NCBI GenBank assembly: GCA_022559845.1
Contig: JAHNEJ010001605.1
Span: 62,001 to 126,000 of the forward strand
DNA length: 64,000 bases
Source: Amorphophallus konjac
Taxonomy: Eukaryota; Streptophyta; Magnoliopsida; Alismatales; Araceae
Direction: 5' to 3'
Within the stretch, counting starts at the first letter, position 1; each line of letters begins with the position of its first letter. Shown here one piece after another: positions 51,564 to 63,358 of the stretch. The notes beneath the pieces were generated by a model. The model saw nothing but the letters and a program-made list of their open reading frames with translations. It searched no databases and was not told the origin of the DNA. The translations under genes were made by a program, and so were the position numbers.

Positions 51564-51602
<39 letters not shown>
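51474..51602 (+). repeat. (TA)n microsatellites
   Basis: Short TA runs at 51475-51491 and a longer one, about 17 units, at 51568-51602. Confidence 0.85.
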
Positions 51603-51606
<4 letters not shown>

Positions 51607-51699
51607 TATATGCACACGGTAGAGGAGTAGACATTATACTCATGAAAAGGAATTAGGGATCGCAACCCTGCATAGTATTTCTTTTTGGAAAAGAGCTAC

Positions 51700-52497
51700 A
51701 TCGAGGGAGCTATGGAGTAGCATACAAGAGAAGATAGGAAATAAAAAAAATGAAGAAGATCAAAGAGTGGAGACCCATCCCCGGACAAAAAATCTCCCAC
51801 GCACCTCTCTCCCTCCTGCCGCTATGACCTCCGAAGAAGTAAACGAAAAGGGGGGATTTTTACTAGGATCTCCCGAACCTCTTTCTTCAGCCGCGCGAGG
51901 GCCCTTCTTATAGGGATGGAGGGGGCCGGTTCGGAGTCTTCTCCCACCGCTGCTGTTGCCTATTGCTGTTGGTGCTCTTCCCACGGCATGCTGCGGCCGT
52001 TGCTTCTCCGGTAGAGGAGATTTCCATTCGCGGGGGTGGCCGCGGTTCTGCCTTCGTTGTTGGTGGACGAGCGCCTTGCCGGAATGAGCTACGCGCCATT
52101 GCTTTCTCGGGAGGAGGCTTGCGAGCATTGAATGCTCAGTACATGAAGGCAGGGATGTCCGCTCGAGTCGGCGTGAAGGCCCGCGGGGTGCTGCGGTGGT
52201 CTGCTGGCCAACGTCCTACCCCGCGGGTTGTCGCGGTGGTCTGCTGGACAAAGAGCAGAGGACTCTTCGTGAGGGGAAGAAAGGGCGTAGGGGGAGGCTA
52301 CACGGAGGGAGAGGGTGTGACATATGGTGAACATTGCATCCAATTTCCTTCTATTTTCTCTTTTTTAATCCCCTTCTTCATTTTCCCTTGGCCTCTCTTC
52401 TCTTTGATTTTGTGTATGTATCCCTCCGCACTTGGCCCAACTGCCTTTAGCTGGGCCCTTTTTATGCTTGGGCCTCTCCCTTTTTTTAGTGTCCACA
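51700..52497 (-). repeat. candidate 3' LTR (U3/R part) of a large retrotransposon
   Basis: On the minus strand TGTGGACACTAAAAAAAGGG begins at 52497, directly after a purine-rich GGCTAGGGGGTATT. This is the usual order of polypurine tract then LTR start. A minus-strand TATA box (CTATAAG) lies about 585 bases further on. The other LTR edge was not found; it lies left of 51700. Everything to the right of 52497 would then be the element's 3' untranslated part. Confidence 0.4.
51907..51913 (-). promoter_or_regulatory. TATA box of the candidate LTR
   Basis: CTATAAG on the minus strand with GC-rich flanks, at a typical distance for a long U3. Confidence 0.35.
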
Positions 52498-52510
52498 AAT
52501 ACCCCCTAGC
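52498..52510 (-). other. candidate polypurine tract
   Basis: On the minus strand, GCTAGGGGGTATT precedes the proposed LTR start TGTGGACAC. It is not all purine but resembles the tract of several plant Ty3 elements. Confidence 0.35.
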
Positions 52511-52980
52511 CGTGGATGGCGCAAGCGAGGGACAAGTGCGCGGGGTCCGCGGGTGTAGATTTCTTCAGCATATTTCTCTATTCTCCGAGCCGATAGATCA
52601 TTGGTCCGGTGCAAATTCGCGGGAAAGCGCTCACTCCTTCAACGAAGGGATGAGGGGATCGCTTCACCGCATAGACACGCGGATCGAGATATCTCACCCG
52701 AGTAGGGGTGTTTAGTCATTGGCATGGGGTTAATGTCGAAGCAAGGAGACAGGGTTTATGCGTCAATCTAGACTAAAGGCTTGGGCCGACTGGATGAGGC
52801 CGATCTCGAGAGGGATTGGCGGCTCATGCTGGGTCGAGGAAGGCTATTCACTCATCGACTCGGACAAGGGGTCTGAGCCAAAGACTTTGTAAGGGGCCCG
52901 ATGGAACGGGAGGAGTTTGTGTTCATTGGTTTGGATGAGAAGTTCGAGTCAAGGGTTTATTCGTCAGTGTCGGCAAAGCG

Positions 52981-53440
52981 CCGTGGATTGACGTGGTTTA
53001 TTCATTGACACGGGGTTAGTGCCAAAGTAAATGTCTTTTTGTTCATGGCTTCAGACGGAAGGCCTGGGCCACCAGTTTATTCGTCGATGCCGACAGGGAG
53101 TCGGGGACCGACGTGGTTTATTCCTTGACACGGGGTTAGTGCCAAAGCAAGGGTCTTTTTGTTCATAGCTTCAGACGGAAGGTCTGGGCCATTGGTTTAT
53201 TCATCGATGCCGGCAGGGAGTCGGGGACCGACGTGGTTTATTCATTAACACGGGGTTAGTGCCAAAGCAAGGGTCTTTTTGTTCATGGCTTCAGACAGAA
53301 GGTCTGGGCCATCGGTTCATTCATCGACGCCGACAGGGAGTCGGGGACCGACGTGATTTATTCATTGACACGGGGTGACTGCCAAAGCAATGGTCTTTTT
53401 GTTCTTTGGCTAGTCGGAAGGTCCGAGTCAGAGTGAAAGG
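52981..53440 (+). repeat. 120-bp minisatellite, about 4 copies
   Basis: 'ttcattgacacggggttagt' or a close variant starts at 53001, 53121, 53241 and 53361, an exact 120-base period. Each unit also holds 'ggtctttttgttcatggctt', 'cggaaggtctgggcca' and 'cagggagtcggggaccgacg'. Copies differ by only a few bases. Confidence 0.95.
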
Positions 53441-53580
53441 GTCTTTTTATTCTTTAATACGCCGGGGCACCGGCTATATGAAGGGTCTTTTAATTCTTTA
53501 ATACGCCGGGGGTACTGGCTATATGAAGAGTCTTTCAATTCTTTAATGCACTGGGGGTACTGGCTATATGCGCGAGTATC
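53441..53580 (+). repeat. 45-bp minisatellite, about 3 copies
   Basis: 'gtctttttattctttaatac' plus 'gccggggcaccggctatatga' returns at 53441, 53485 and 53530. Confidence 0.88.
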
Positions 53581-53964
53581 CTCATTTATTTCAGTGGGAT
53601 TCCCGGCTACTTGAATTCACATTTCACTTCATCATTTTTTTTTCTCTCTCTCTCTCTTTTTTAAGGGGGTAGACAACTTTTTCCTCACGATTGCCTTCCA
53701 TGTGAGTGCAGTAATTTTGAGCGTCCATAGAGTGTTAGGAATAAAATCTAGAATCCGTATGGTCAAACTCATTGATTCACATTATGTGCAAAGTGTAGGA
53801 GTTCATCTCGGGTATATTCTGTGAGTTCTGCTAGAGACATAGCTACGACTCTTCCCCTCGACGTATACTCTTACCAAAATTGGTTGTTTCCCTCTCAGGA
53901 TGTGACATGGTGCACACGTGTCCAGAGTTAGGACATCGTTATTTATTCAAGGAGAGACGGTCCT

Positions 53965-55957
53965 TGATGCGGGACAAGATGCGAACCTGGGACTCTACCT
54001 CACAACTCGTCCCTAGTGAGGGAAACGTGGGACCTGCGCGGTTAAGGAACCGGCAGTGAGTCAGGTAGTCAGCTCTTCCGTGCTCGGATCGAGTCACGGG
54101 ACGGGTCACGCTCTCTCTCTCGCAGCGGTGATTAAAATATAACAAGCTAATAAAATATCATACTCACATGCAGCGGCATCTAGAACGTATACTAGCAAAA
54201 TAAATACGACAAGAGGGGAGGTGGCGAGTGTACCTCCACGCTCGGGACGTGGGGAAGACTTCCCGGCCGAGATCCGGAACTCCCGATATAGCAATAATTA
54301 ATAATTATAGAATTAATGCTAAGCCCACTCCACGCAGGGAGGTAACAGTTGACATGTGGGGTCCGGGAGCACCAATCTCGGGTTGGCGGACAGCAGTCGG
54401 TGACACTCGGGGGGGCCTGGTCGGCCGGTTCAACTCCGTTCCCCGGGGCGACAGGATGGCACGTGGGACCCGCTGCTGGTACGGCGACGTCCGGGGCGGC
54501 TCCGGACCGCAGCGACTGGCGGGGATGTTCCTGGAGTGTCCCGGGTCGATCCCCGGGAGCGGCGGTCACCGGAGTGGAGGCGGGCAATTTCTTGGGAATT
54601 ATCTCCCAAGGCTGTCCCACAGCTGTGTTTCTGTCCAGATCTGCACGCTCCGGTGAGATCAGCTGGTACGCTCAACTCCGACGTCGGATCGGGAGACAAA
54701 AGGTACCGTTGGAAAGAGGACTTGAAATCCTACAACATACTGGAACTACAGACTTGTCCAACGGTTGGATTGAAAATGGGAGCGACTGCAAACTGACTGA
54801 GCACACTGTCTCGAAATACAGAACAGATAGGACAAAACCTAACCTCCCTGATCAAGGGCTTTGACCAAGGATCAAATGGGCGATTTAGAACCAAATGTTT
54901 TTATGGTGGGTAGAGGGGAGGGTGACGGAGACGCACATAGCTCATTTGTGAGATTGGGACAACATTTGATGGGTGAGAAAAATTGGCTACTAAGATCTAT
55001 CCCGCAGACCTGCACATAGGCAGATTTTGGGGAAGATGAACAGGTGGCTGGGAAAGGGGGAAAACGGACTCTGATCGACTTAAAAATTGAACTGGGAATG
55101 GACTCTGATGGGGGTAACCTACCCTCAAAGTTTCGCGACGATCCAACAGTCGGATCTCCCGTACCAGCCCTTTCACCGAGCTGCTGTCCTGCAACTCCGA
55201 GTTTGGGGCAGCAGGATGAAGACCGGCTCGTGGTGACTCAACGGCGGCACGAACGGCGGCGGCGGTGGCGGTGAACGTTCACAATAGAGAGAGGAAGAAG
55301 GGAAGAAGAAGAAATTTGAGAGAGATAGAAGATTGGAACTCAGATCTAGAAGAGATTGGAGGTGGGAGGAGGAAGAACACCAAGGGGAGAGGGGGTGTGC
55401 ACCAAGCAAGTTTCTCCAATATTTTCTCATTAGTTCCACCAAAATACAATGAGAGACTATAATTATTCAAACCCTAGACCTAGCCAAAAGACCTAGAATA
55501 CCCTTGGTCAAGGGTAGGTGGGAGGGTATAATAGGGAAAGGAGACTTATGGGATTTGTTTAATCCTACATGGGGGACAAGCATGGGGGACAAGGAGGGGA
55601 CACCCCTTGATTTAAGGGGAGGGAATCTTGACTTCTTCCCCCCTTTGTCCCCTTGGTCCAATGGTCCAAGTCTTAGGTGGACTATGGGCCAGCCCTCATG
55701 GTCCCTAGCAGCCACGTGGCCTAATGGGAGAGAGGGTGGGGTCCCTCCGGGCCCAAGTGGTTATTTTACAAGCAAACCCACTAACTTAGCCTAATTAAAC
55801 ACATCAAATGTAAAAGTACAAATATAAATACAATACTCTCAAAATAAATACAGTAAAATGTCAAGACTCTGATGGAAGCTCCATGTTGTCGCCCAACCAC
55901 AAGGATGTCGGTGTGCTGCGCGTCTGGTACCGGCGGGTAGCTCTGGTGTCCCCACCA
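53965..55957 (-). repeat. 3' LTR of the pol-deficient element
   Basis: Left copy. It differs from the right copy at roughly one base in twenty over the first 95 bases, so the insertion is not recent. The LTR contains several long but unconserved open frames that I do not count as genes. Confidence 0.92.
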
Positions 55958-56343
55958 ATTCTCCCCGGATGAGAGAAACTCGACCCCGTCGAGTAGGGGT
56001 CAGGGTCGCTCTGATATCGCTCCAACAGATCTGGATCTATCCTCTGTAGCTTTGCCCGGGTGATCCACATGTCCTCGGACGCGGGACGCCCCCTCCAACG
56101 CACCAAATAGCGCTGGTACACCCCGCCTCGAGTAGTCGTTACCAGCTCATCTAGTATACACTCTATCTGCTCTCGCTGCTGAGGTAACAAGGCTGGAGGT
56201 GGACACTCTAGGGTGGTGTCACTCACAATGGGTGGAGATGGCTCAAAGAGCTCACTGGGTATCACCATTGGGTCCCTACAGGCGACTAGATCCGAAACAT
56301 TGAAAGTAGAATTAATCCCATAATTCTCGAAAGGGGCTAACAC
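55861..56343 (-). pseudogene. Ty3 pol C-terminal tail with chromodomain
   Basis: The minus-strand frame starts in the interior (FNVSDLVACRDPMVIPSE) and has a chromodomain-like part (QRYLVRWRGRPASEDMW, ITRAKLQRIDPDLLERYQ). It runs through the polypurine tract into the 3' LTR before stopping. The integrase core that should precede it is missing. A pol frame ending inside the 3' LTR is known from some Ty3 lineages such as CRM, which suggests but does not prove that relationship. Confidence 0.75.
55958..55966 (-). other. polypurine tract of the pol-deficient element
   Basis: GGGGAGAAT on the minus strand, directly before the LTR start TGGTGGGG. Confidence 0.7.
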
Positions 56344-56597
56344 TGCAAGCTGACATGAGACGAGAGATGCATGCAGACTCTAAACAAACGGGCCAATTAA
56401 AGGGAAAAGCACACTCTATATCCTAGTCAGTTCTAATGCTATGCAGACCCATGCAAAGGTGGACCAGGACATCCGAATATGTGACTCGCATGCATTTGAC
56501 ATAATCGGAGGTTGGTGGCATGGGAGACTCCTAGACACCCAAGTATGAACCAGTCTGACAATGACTTCCTATTGGACTTGGGCGTGGGTGGGCCAGG

Positions 56598-58995
56598 TGT
56601 GACAACCCAGAGCGCCGGGTACCGATATACCGATAACATCGATATACCGATACCAGGAACTGGGGAAGCCACCCAAGGGGCTGATGAGGCCCCTGAAGGG
56701 TTAGTGAAGTTTGTCGAGGGGATGTATAACGAATTGCAATTTGGAACGCGCATATTACAATTAAGTAATAAAATTAAACAGAAGTGCGGAAGCAATTCAA
56801 AATAACCAGAGTGATATCTATATAAACTAGTCCAGAGACACAAAAGGTACTAGTCCACAAACTACAACTACACGGGGCATACCCCGGCAAAGGTACAACA
56901 AGCCTCAAAAGGCGACCCGTCTACTGCTGGCAGCTAAGCATGGTCTCCGAGTAACTCATGAAACACCGGGAGACGGCTGGCGCGGCTCACCTGAAAGGAG
57001 AAGGGTGAGTCACAGCCAGACTCAGTAGGGGTCACGCGGATCCCTACCTCGCACTAAACAAGCATACATACAAAAATAAAGGCAATTAGAGCATGCATTT
57101 AAATAAAATAACAGGCATTGGCATGAATAAACTAATCACAGTAAGGCTGCAAACTCTAACTAAACAGGTATAACAGCTAATACATGCCAACGATAAATAA
57201 ATGCAAGCGACAGAAATTAAATCTACCAGTAGAATAAGCCTCAACTAATCCAAGCAGTAGGGAGTAGGACAACCACTGGGAGCAGAAACCATATGCGTCC
57301 ACTGACGACTTACACTGCGTCTCAAGCACTCGCAGTCGGTACACGACAAGTTGAGCGCGTAAACAGTACCAAACCAAGTGACCAGTCAGAGTGACACTCG
57401 TCAGTGTCAGTCCACAGCCTCTGACCACGTGTGCACACACTGACTCTCGCCTGAGTCAGGCCCTCTAGCTAGTTTTCTCCCTTGGTAGGACGTTACCATT
57501 GGCGAGGAGCCCACGGAACTAGCTTACAAACCGTGTACGGGAACACCCCTCCGCTATCCCCAAGCGGGTCGGCACTCAACAGACCTTAGGGCAACAACAG
57601 TGGCTCCATTACAAGGAAAGAAAAGCTACTCTATTGGGATTCACAAACATGCCATTATATAATAAAACAACTTAAACATGGCACATGAATATTGCGGAAT
57701 GCATAAGGAATAAGCCGGCAACTTTTTGAAACTGACAGGCAAGTGGCGGTCTGCTGCCACCGCGTCACAGGTGTGTGACGGTTGTGGACTGGCGCGTTAC
57801 ATCGATTGTAACGCGTCCTCCCCCGACCGTTACAACCACCAAAGCTCCAGCCTCAAACCGCGAGAAAGGGATGTGACGGCCCACAGCCACGCCGTCACAG
57901 GACCTAACGGTCGGGGCGTTGCGCGTCGCATCAATTGTAACGCGTTGAGCCCTGGCCGTTACATCCACCCGAGGCCAAAACCAACACACAGCATTCCAAA
58001 ACCATTTGCAGGCGATGTGACGCGCTCGCCCAGGCGCGTCAGGGCACCTTGACGACTAGCCGTCAGGTTAACCGCCTGACTCGGTCAACGCAAATCAACG
58101 GGCGAGTAACGGCCGGGAGCCCCACCGTTACTCTCACTGTGACGCCCCTTCAAAGGGCCGTTACTGTGATGTAACGCGTCCTCTATGGACCGTTACTAAT
58201 GTGACGGTTCCTGGAAGGACCGTCACACCGTCTGGGTTACGGACGGGTTATGTTTGAAAACGGTTCCCTCCCGGACGACCGAAATCGTCGGGTAACGTCG
58301 AAAAAACATGTTTCCTGTCAAACCACACGTCCTAAACAACAATATAACAACTAAAACCATCACATGCAAGGCCTACAATAGCTTAAACGCAAGGAACTAA
58401 GCTTAAGCCCTAACAATGGAAAATAACCAATATGCATGCCACAAGGGTTTAAACATGAAAACATGCTATAGGAAGTGATCCTAGCGAGTTCAGGATTCCA
58501 TCCCCCTACCTCGCTCAAGCCGGAACGGCCGGAAAAGCCGCATGCACGAGGAAGGGTTCACCGAGCCTCCACACTCTGCCCCGCTCCCACGATCTCCGAA
58601 CCATGCCAAGATGGGTACCCACGCGTTCCTCTCGACGCGAGGAATCCACCGGCACCTTCCACGCCTCAATCCGACGTCGTCTCGCCCGAATTCCAAGAAG
58701 AGGGGAGAGGGGCGATCGGACTAGAGAGAGAAAGAGAGGGTGAGAGTGAGAGATCGACGAGGGAAGAGAGAGGGGGTGAGGGTGAGGGATTAAAAGAAAA
58801 GAAAAATAAAATTATTATATATAATATAATTATTATATATAAAAATCTTATTATTTCCTAATAACCCTCAATTAAATCCAAATAAATCCGGAAAAATACT
58901 AGAAAAATTCCTAAAAATCCAAGAAAATAGCCGAAAATTCTAGAATAAATTCTAGGTCCAAACCACTAAGGATCCACTAAGGCACGGGCCTTACA
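56598..58995. repeat. solo LTR (2.4 kb) nested in the pol-deficient element
   Basis: The ends are TGTGACAACCC and GGGCCTTACA on the plus strand, flanked by an exact 5-bp TSD, ccagg (56593-56597 and 58996-59000). There is no coding interior or second LTR, so it is what remains after LTR-LTR recombination. The block from 57740 to 58250 is dense in GTAAC/GTTAC and GTGACGG words, partly as two diverged 130-bp repeats (from about 57730 and 57870). The ends resemble Tekay-type LTRs read on the minus strand (TGTAAGGCCCGTGCC). Confidence 0.88.
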
Positions 58996-60446
58996 CCAGG
59001 AGAGCCAAAACTACCTTCTTCATCACCCCTATATGTATGGGCCTCTCGCCAGTGGACGGGCTCCTGGCTGAGTGTAGGTTGATTGGCTCGAGTGAGAGAG
59101 GTGTGGTAGGGGACTTCCCTGTCAAGGTATAAAGGAAGTGATAGGTCACGAGGCCCACTAGGGAAGGGGTTGAATGGGTCAAAGCATGTGTGACCCCTCG
59201 TGGCAGGTTCCTCCATTACATAGTCCCATGTTTGAAATTCATGAAGGTGTAAATGGTCACCTTCATCCATCGTGGTAGATGGGACAGTATATAAAAGATA
59301 TGGTTCCTCCCTCGGGATAAAGGGAATGTAGTTAGGCTCGGCCGGCAGAAGGAGGAACAATAGAACCTCCGTGGTGACATGACCCACGGTGTGCACGGAG
59401 GTAATGGACTCCCAACGCGGGATGCGTGAAGCTATGACTCGTGGACTGGTCGAAGCCTGGGGCCAACATATGCATCAACTTCCATTGGCAGTCTAATCCC
59501 TTGAGAAGGTCTTCCAAGGTATCTAGGTGGTGACTAGACCGGAACGTTGTATGGAATGAGTTGACCGGCATTAATGGTAGGGTGGGGTCCATGGATGGAT
59601 AGGAAGGTGGGACCAAACCTTTCTTAAGCCAGCTAAGTAGTGGCTCGTCGACAACTAGCTTCCCCGTTAGAAGCACGGGTGGCTCGGGCTGAGGTGGCTC
59701 CAAATAAAGATCGGATGTAGATGACAAAGGAGCACTAGGGGAGGGGTCTCCCGACTGGGGTGGGGGAGGCCGTGGGGTAGGCTGTCCGACTGGTTCGGGA
59801 CTCGATCGGCTGAGAGGTAGATGCTTGCCGAAGGGCGGCATCAAACCTTGCCTCGAAAGGCTCAACCTCTAGAGCGACCAGATATGACTGCGCCAGAGTG
59901 AACGCGTCGCGGCAAAGACATTCAATCTGAAAGTAAAGTCGCAAACCTCTCCAAAATTGAAAGGCGGTCGTGGTGCTCTCCTCTATAAATCAATTTCCCA
60001 ACCGGTACGTATCATAGTCCCGAATATACTCAATCACGGACCTATTGCCTTGGACGGGCCTACTCGGGGTGCATGGGTTGGCCTTAGTGACAAAGATGGG
60101 GTTGGATCCCCTAGGAATGGGCATGCAATGACATTTTTTTTTGTTTTTGTTGTTATATGCAAAAGCTTATGCAAACTAAAACGCCTAGACCTGACTCGAA
60201 ATGGTGAAAAGGGTAAAATGCGGACTCGACTACAAACCCAGACTCAACCCATATCCGGTACCTGGCGGAGTCCGGGGATCCGAAGATCCTCTCACGCGAG
60301 TGAATCACCTTCCCGATAGACGTAACCTAACGGTCGGGTAACACCTTTTTATATACTGAATAAAGGTATGCAATGCAACCATGGACCGACTTAAATGAGT
60401 CTTTTTTTTATGTTTTTAAACAAGACTACCCTAGACTCAACCTTCC
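58996..60446 (-). pseudogene. degraded gag region of the pol-deficient element
   Basis: On the minus strand, just inside the right LTR, the translation reads SVIEYIRDYDTYRLGN, a stop, FIEESTTTAFQFWRGLRLYF and FTLAQSYLVALEVEPFEARF (about 60090-59850). This is the order of a Ty3 gag core. Proline-rich sequence follows in shifted frames (59865-59332), then unrecognised sequence to the solo LTR. Stops and frameshifts make it non-functional. Confidence 0.55.
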
Positions 60447-60458
60447 GCTCTGATACCA
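60447..60458 (-). other. primer-binding site (initiator tRNA-Met type)
   Basis: On the minus strand TGGTATCAGAGC lies three bases inside the 5' LTR. Its place proves the element's orientation. Confidence 0.9.
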
Positions 60459-60461
60459 ATT

Positions 60462-62458
60462 TGATGCGGGACAAGATGCGAACCTGGGACTCTAGCTCGC
60501 AACTCGTCCCTAGCGAGGGAAACGTGGGACCTGCACGGTTGAGGAACCGGCAGTGAGTCAGGTAGTCAGCTCTTCCGTGCTCGGATCGAGTCACGGAACG
60601 TGTCACGCTCTCTCTCTCGCAGCGGTGATTAAAATATAACAAGCTCATAAAATATCCTACTCACATACAGCGGCATCTAGAACGTATACTAGCAAAGCAA
60701 ATATGACAAGAGGGGAGGTGGTGAGTGTACCTCCACGCTCGGGGCGTGGGGAAGACTTCACGGCCGAGATCTGGAACTCTCGGTATAACAATAATTAATA
60801 ATTACAGAATTAATACTAAGCCCACTCCACGCAGGGAGGTAACAGTTGACACGTGGGGTCCGGGAGCACCAATCTCGGGTTGGCAGACAGCAGTCGGTGG
60901 CGCTCAGGCGGGCGCGGTCGGTCGGTTCAACTCCGTTCCCCGGGGCCGCAGGATGGCGCGTGGGACCCGTTGCTGGTATGGCGACGTCTGTGGCGGCTCC
61001 GGACTGCAGCGATTGGCGGGGATGTTCCTGGAGTGTCCCGGGTCGATCCCCGGGAGCGGCGGTCACCGGAGTGGAGGCGGGCAATTTCTTGGGAATTATC
61101 TCCCAAGGCTGTCCCGCATCTGTGTTTCTGTCCAGATCTGTGCTCCGGTGAGATCGGCCGGTACGCTCAACTTCGACGTCGGATCGGTACACAAAAGGTA
61201 CTGTTGGAAAGAGGACTTGAAATCCTACAACATACTGGAACTACAGACTCGTCCAACGGTTGGATTGAAAATGGGAGCGACTGCAAACTAACTGAGCACA
61301 CTGTCCCAAAATACAGAACAGATAGGACAGAACATAACCTCCCTGATCAAGGGCTTTGACCAAGGATCAAATGGGTGAATTAGGACCAAATATTTTTATG
61401 GTGGGTAGAGGGGAGGGTTACGGAGACGCACATAGCTCATTTGTGAGATTTGGACAACATTTGATGGGTGATAAAAATTGGCTACTAAGATCTATCCCGC
61501 AGACCTGCACACAGGTAGATTTTGGGAAAGATGAACAGGTGGCTGGGAAAGGGAGAAAACGGACTCTGATCGACCTAAAAATTGAACTGGGAATGGACTC
61601 TGATGGGGGTAACCTACTCTCAAAGTTTCGCGAGGATCCAACGGTCGGATCTCCCGTACCAGCCCTTTCACAGAGCTGTTGTCCTGTAACTCCGAGTTTG
61701 GGGCAGCAGGATGAAGACGGGCTCGTGGTGACTCAACGGCAGCACGAACGGCGGCGGCGGTGGCGGTGAACATTCACAATAGAGAGAGGAAGAAGGGAAG
61801 AAGAAGAAATTTGAGGGAGATAGACGATTGGAACTTAGACCTAGAAGAGATTGGAGGTGGGAGGAGGAAGAACACCAAGGGGAGAGGGGGTGTGCACCAA
61901 GCAATTTTCTCCAATATTTTCTCATTAGCTCCACCAAAACACAATGAGAGACTATAAGTATTCAAACCCTAGACCTAGCCAAAAGACCTAGAATACCCTT
62001 GGTCAAGGGTAGGTGGGAGGGTATAATAGGGAAAGGAGACTTATGGGATTTGTTTAATCCTACATGGGGGACAAGCATGGGAGACAAGGAGGGGACACCC
62101 CTTGATTTAAGGGGAGGGAATCTTGACTTCTTTCCCCCTTTGTCCCCTTGGTCCAATGGTCTAAGTCTTAGGTGGATTATGGGCCAGCCCTCATGGTCCC
62201 TAGTAGCCACGTGACCCAATGGGAGAGAGGGTGGGGTCCCTCTGGGCCCAAATGGTTATTTTACAAACAAACCCACTAACTTAGCCTAATTAAACACATC
62301 AAATGTAAAAGTACAAATACAAATACAAATACAATACTCTCAAAATAAATACAGTAAAATGTCAAGACTCTGATGGAAGCTCCATGTTGTCGCCCAACCA
62401 CAAGGATGTCGGCGTGCTACGCGTCTGGTACCGGCGGGTAGCTTTGGTGTCCCCACCA
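60462..62458 (-). repeat. 5' LTR of the pol-deficient element
   Basis: Right copy, aligned with 53965-55957 over its whole length. The end is followed by the TSD gtcct. Confidence 0.92.
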
Positions 62459-62463
62459 GTCCT

Positions 62464-62680
62464 AGAACATCCAAAGGAAGTGTATTAATCTATATTTCAA
62501 GTAAGCATGCGATAGTAAGCATTCAAAATCAAGACCATGCAAGGGATTTTTTGTTTGTTTTGTTTGTTTATTTTTTTTATTTATGTTGTGGGGGGTCCCA
62601 ATGGGACAAAGAATTGGTGTTAACTGAGGACAATTTTTTGTTCGGATGGCAGTTCCGGCAAAGGTATGATATTTGTCAGC
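62464..62680. other. noncoding DNA right of the retrotransposon
   Basis: It continues the sequence broken at 53960. Contains a T-rich stretch at about 62545-62585. No gene. Confidence 0.4.
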
Positions 62681-63000
62681 TCAGGCGGAAGGTCATGATG
62701 CCCACTTCATGAGGGGTCTTTTTATTCTTTTATGTATCGGCTCAGACGTCAGGTCATGAGGCCGACGTGAAAGGGTTTTTTTGTTCTTTTATGCATCAGC
62801 TTAGACGGAAGGTCATGACGCCGACGTGAAAGGATTTTTTGTTCTTTTATGCATCGACTTAGACGGAAGGTCATGACGCCGACGTGAAAGGATTTTTTGT
62901 TCTTTTATGTATCGGCTTAGACGGAAGGTCATGACGCCGACGTGAAAGGATTTTTTGTTCTTTTATGTATCGGCTTAGACGGAAGGTCATGACGCCGATA
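62681..63000 (+). repeat. 58-bp minisatellite, about 5-6 copies
   Basis: 'ttagacggaaggtcatgacg' starts at 62801, 62859, 62917 and 62975, an exact 58-base period. Two diverged copies precede these. Each unit ends in 'ttttttgttcttttatg'. Confidence 0.93.
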
Positions 63001-63135
63001 CGGAGAGGACCTTTTTTGTTCTTTAATGCACCGGCGAGGCCGACTATGTGAGAGGAGGTCTTTTTATTCTGTTAATGCGCCGGCAAAGTCGACTATATGA
63101 GGGAGGTCTGCGCCGGCGAAGCTGACTATATGAGA
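63001..63135 (+). repeat. 'gccgg...gactatatgag' repeats related to the 45-bp unit
   Basis: About three copies of 'ccggcgaggccgactatgtg'-like units with 'ggtctttttattctgttaat'. The wording is that of the 45-bp array at 53441-53580, on the other side of the retrotransposon. Confidence 0.75.
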
Positions 63136-63358
63136 GTGTTTTTTATTCTGTGGCCGAGAGGTTTGGGCCAAGGGGAATGGGTGCATTTTCGTTCATTGGT
63201 TGGACGGGAGGTCTGAGCCAAGGTGTGAGGTGTTTCTTTTGTTTGTTTATTGGGATGGCCGTCCTGGCCGAAGGTAAAATATTCATCGGCTTAGATGAAA
63301 GGTCACGACGCCGACCATGCTTAGATTCTTTGGCTCCTTTTTGCTGGCTTGACTACCT

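Larger units (their letters stand above)
53965..62458 (-). mobile_element. LTR retrotransposon lacking most of pol (8.49 kb), with nested solo LTR
   Basis: Two LTRs of about 2.0 kb (53965-55957 and 60462-62458) share ends TGATGCGGG...CCCCACCA on the plus strand. An exact 5-bp TSD, gtcct, lies at 53960-53964 and 62459-62463. A primer-binding site lies beside the right LTR and a purine tract beside the left LTR, so the element is on the minus strand. Its 4.5-kb interior has a broken gag part and a chromodomain pol tail. A 2.4-kb solo LTR interrupts it, and RT, RNase H and the integrase core are not visible. The gag wording and chromodomain place it in Ty3. It would depend on another element for movement. 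Confidence 0.92.

Noticed and set aside
54192..55274. Open frames of 60-170 codons inside the 2-kb LTRs
   Set aside because: The frames lie in LTR DNA, overlap on opposite strands and are not equally open in the two LTR copies.
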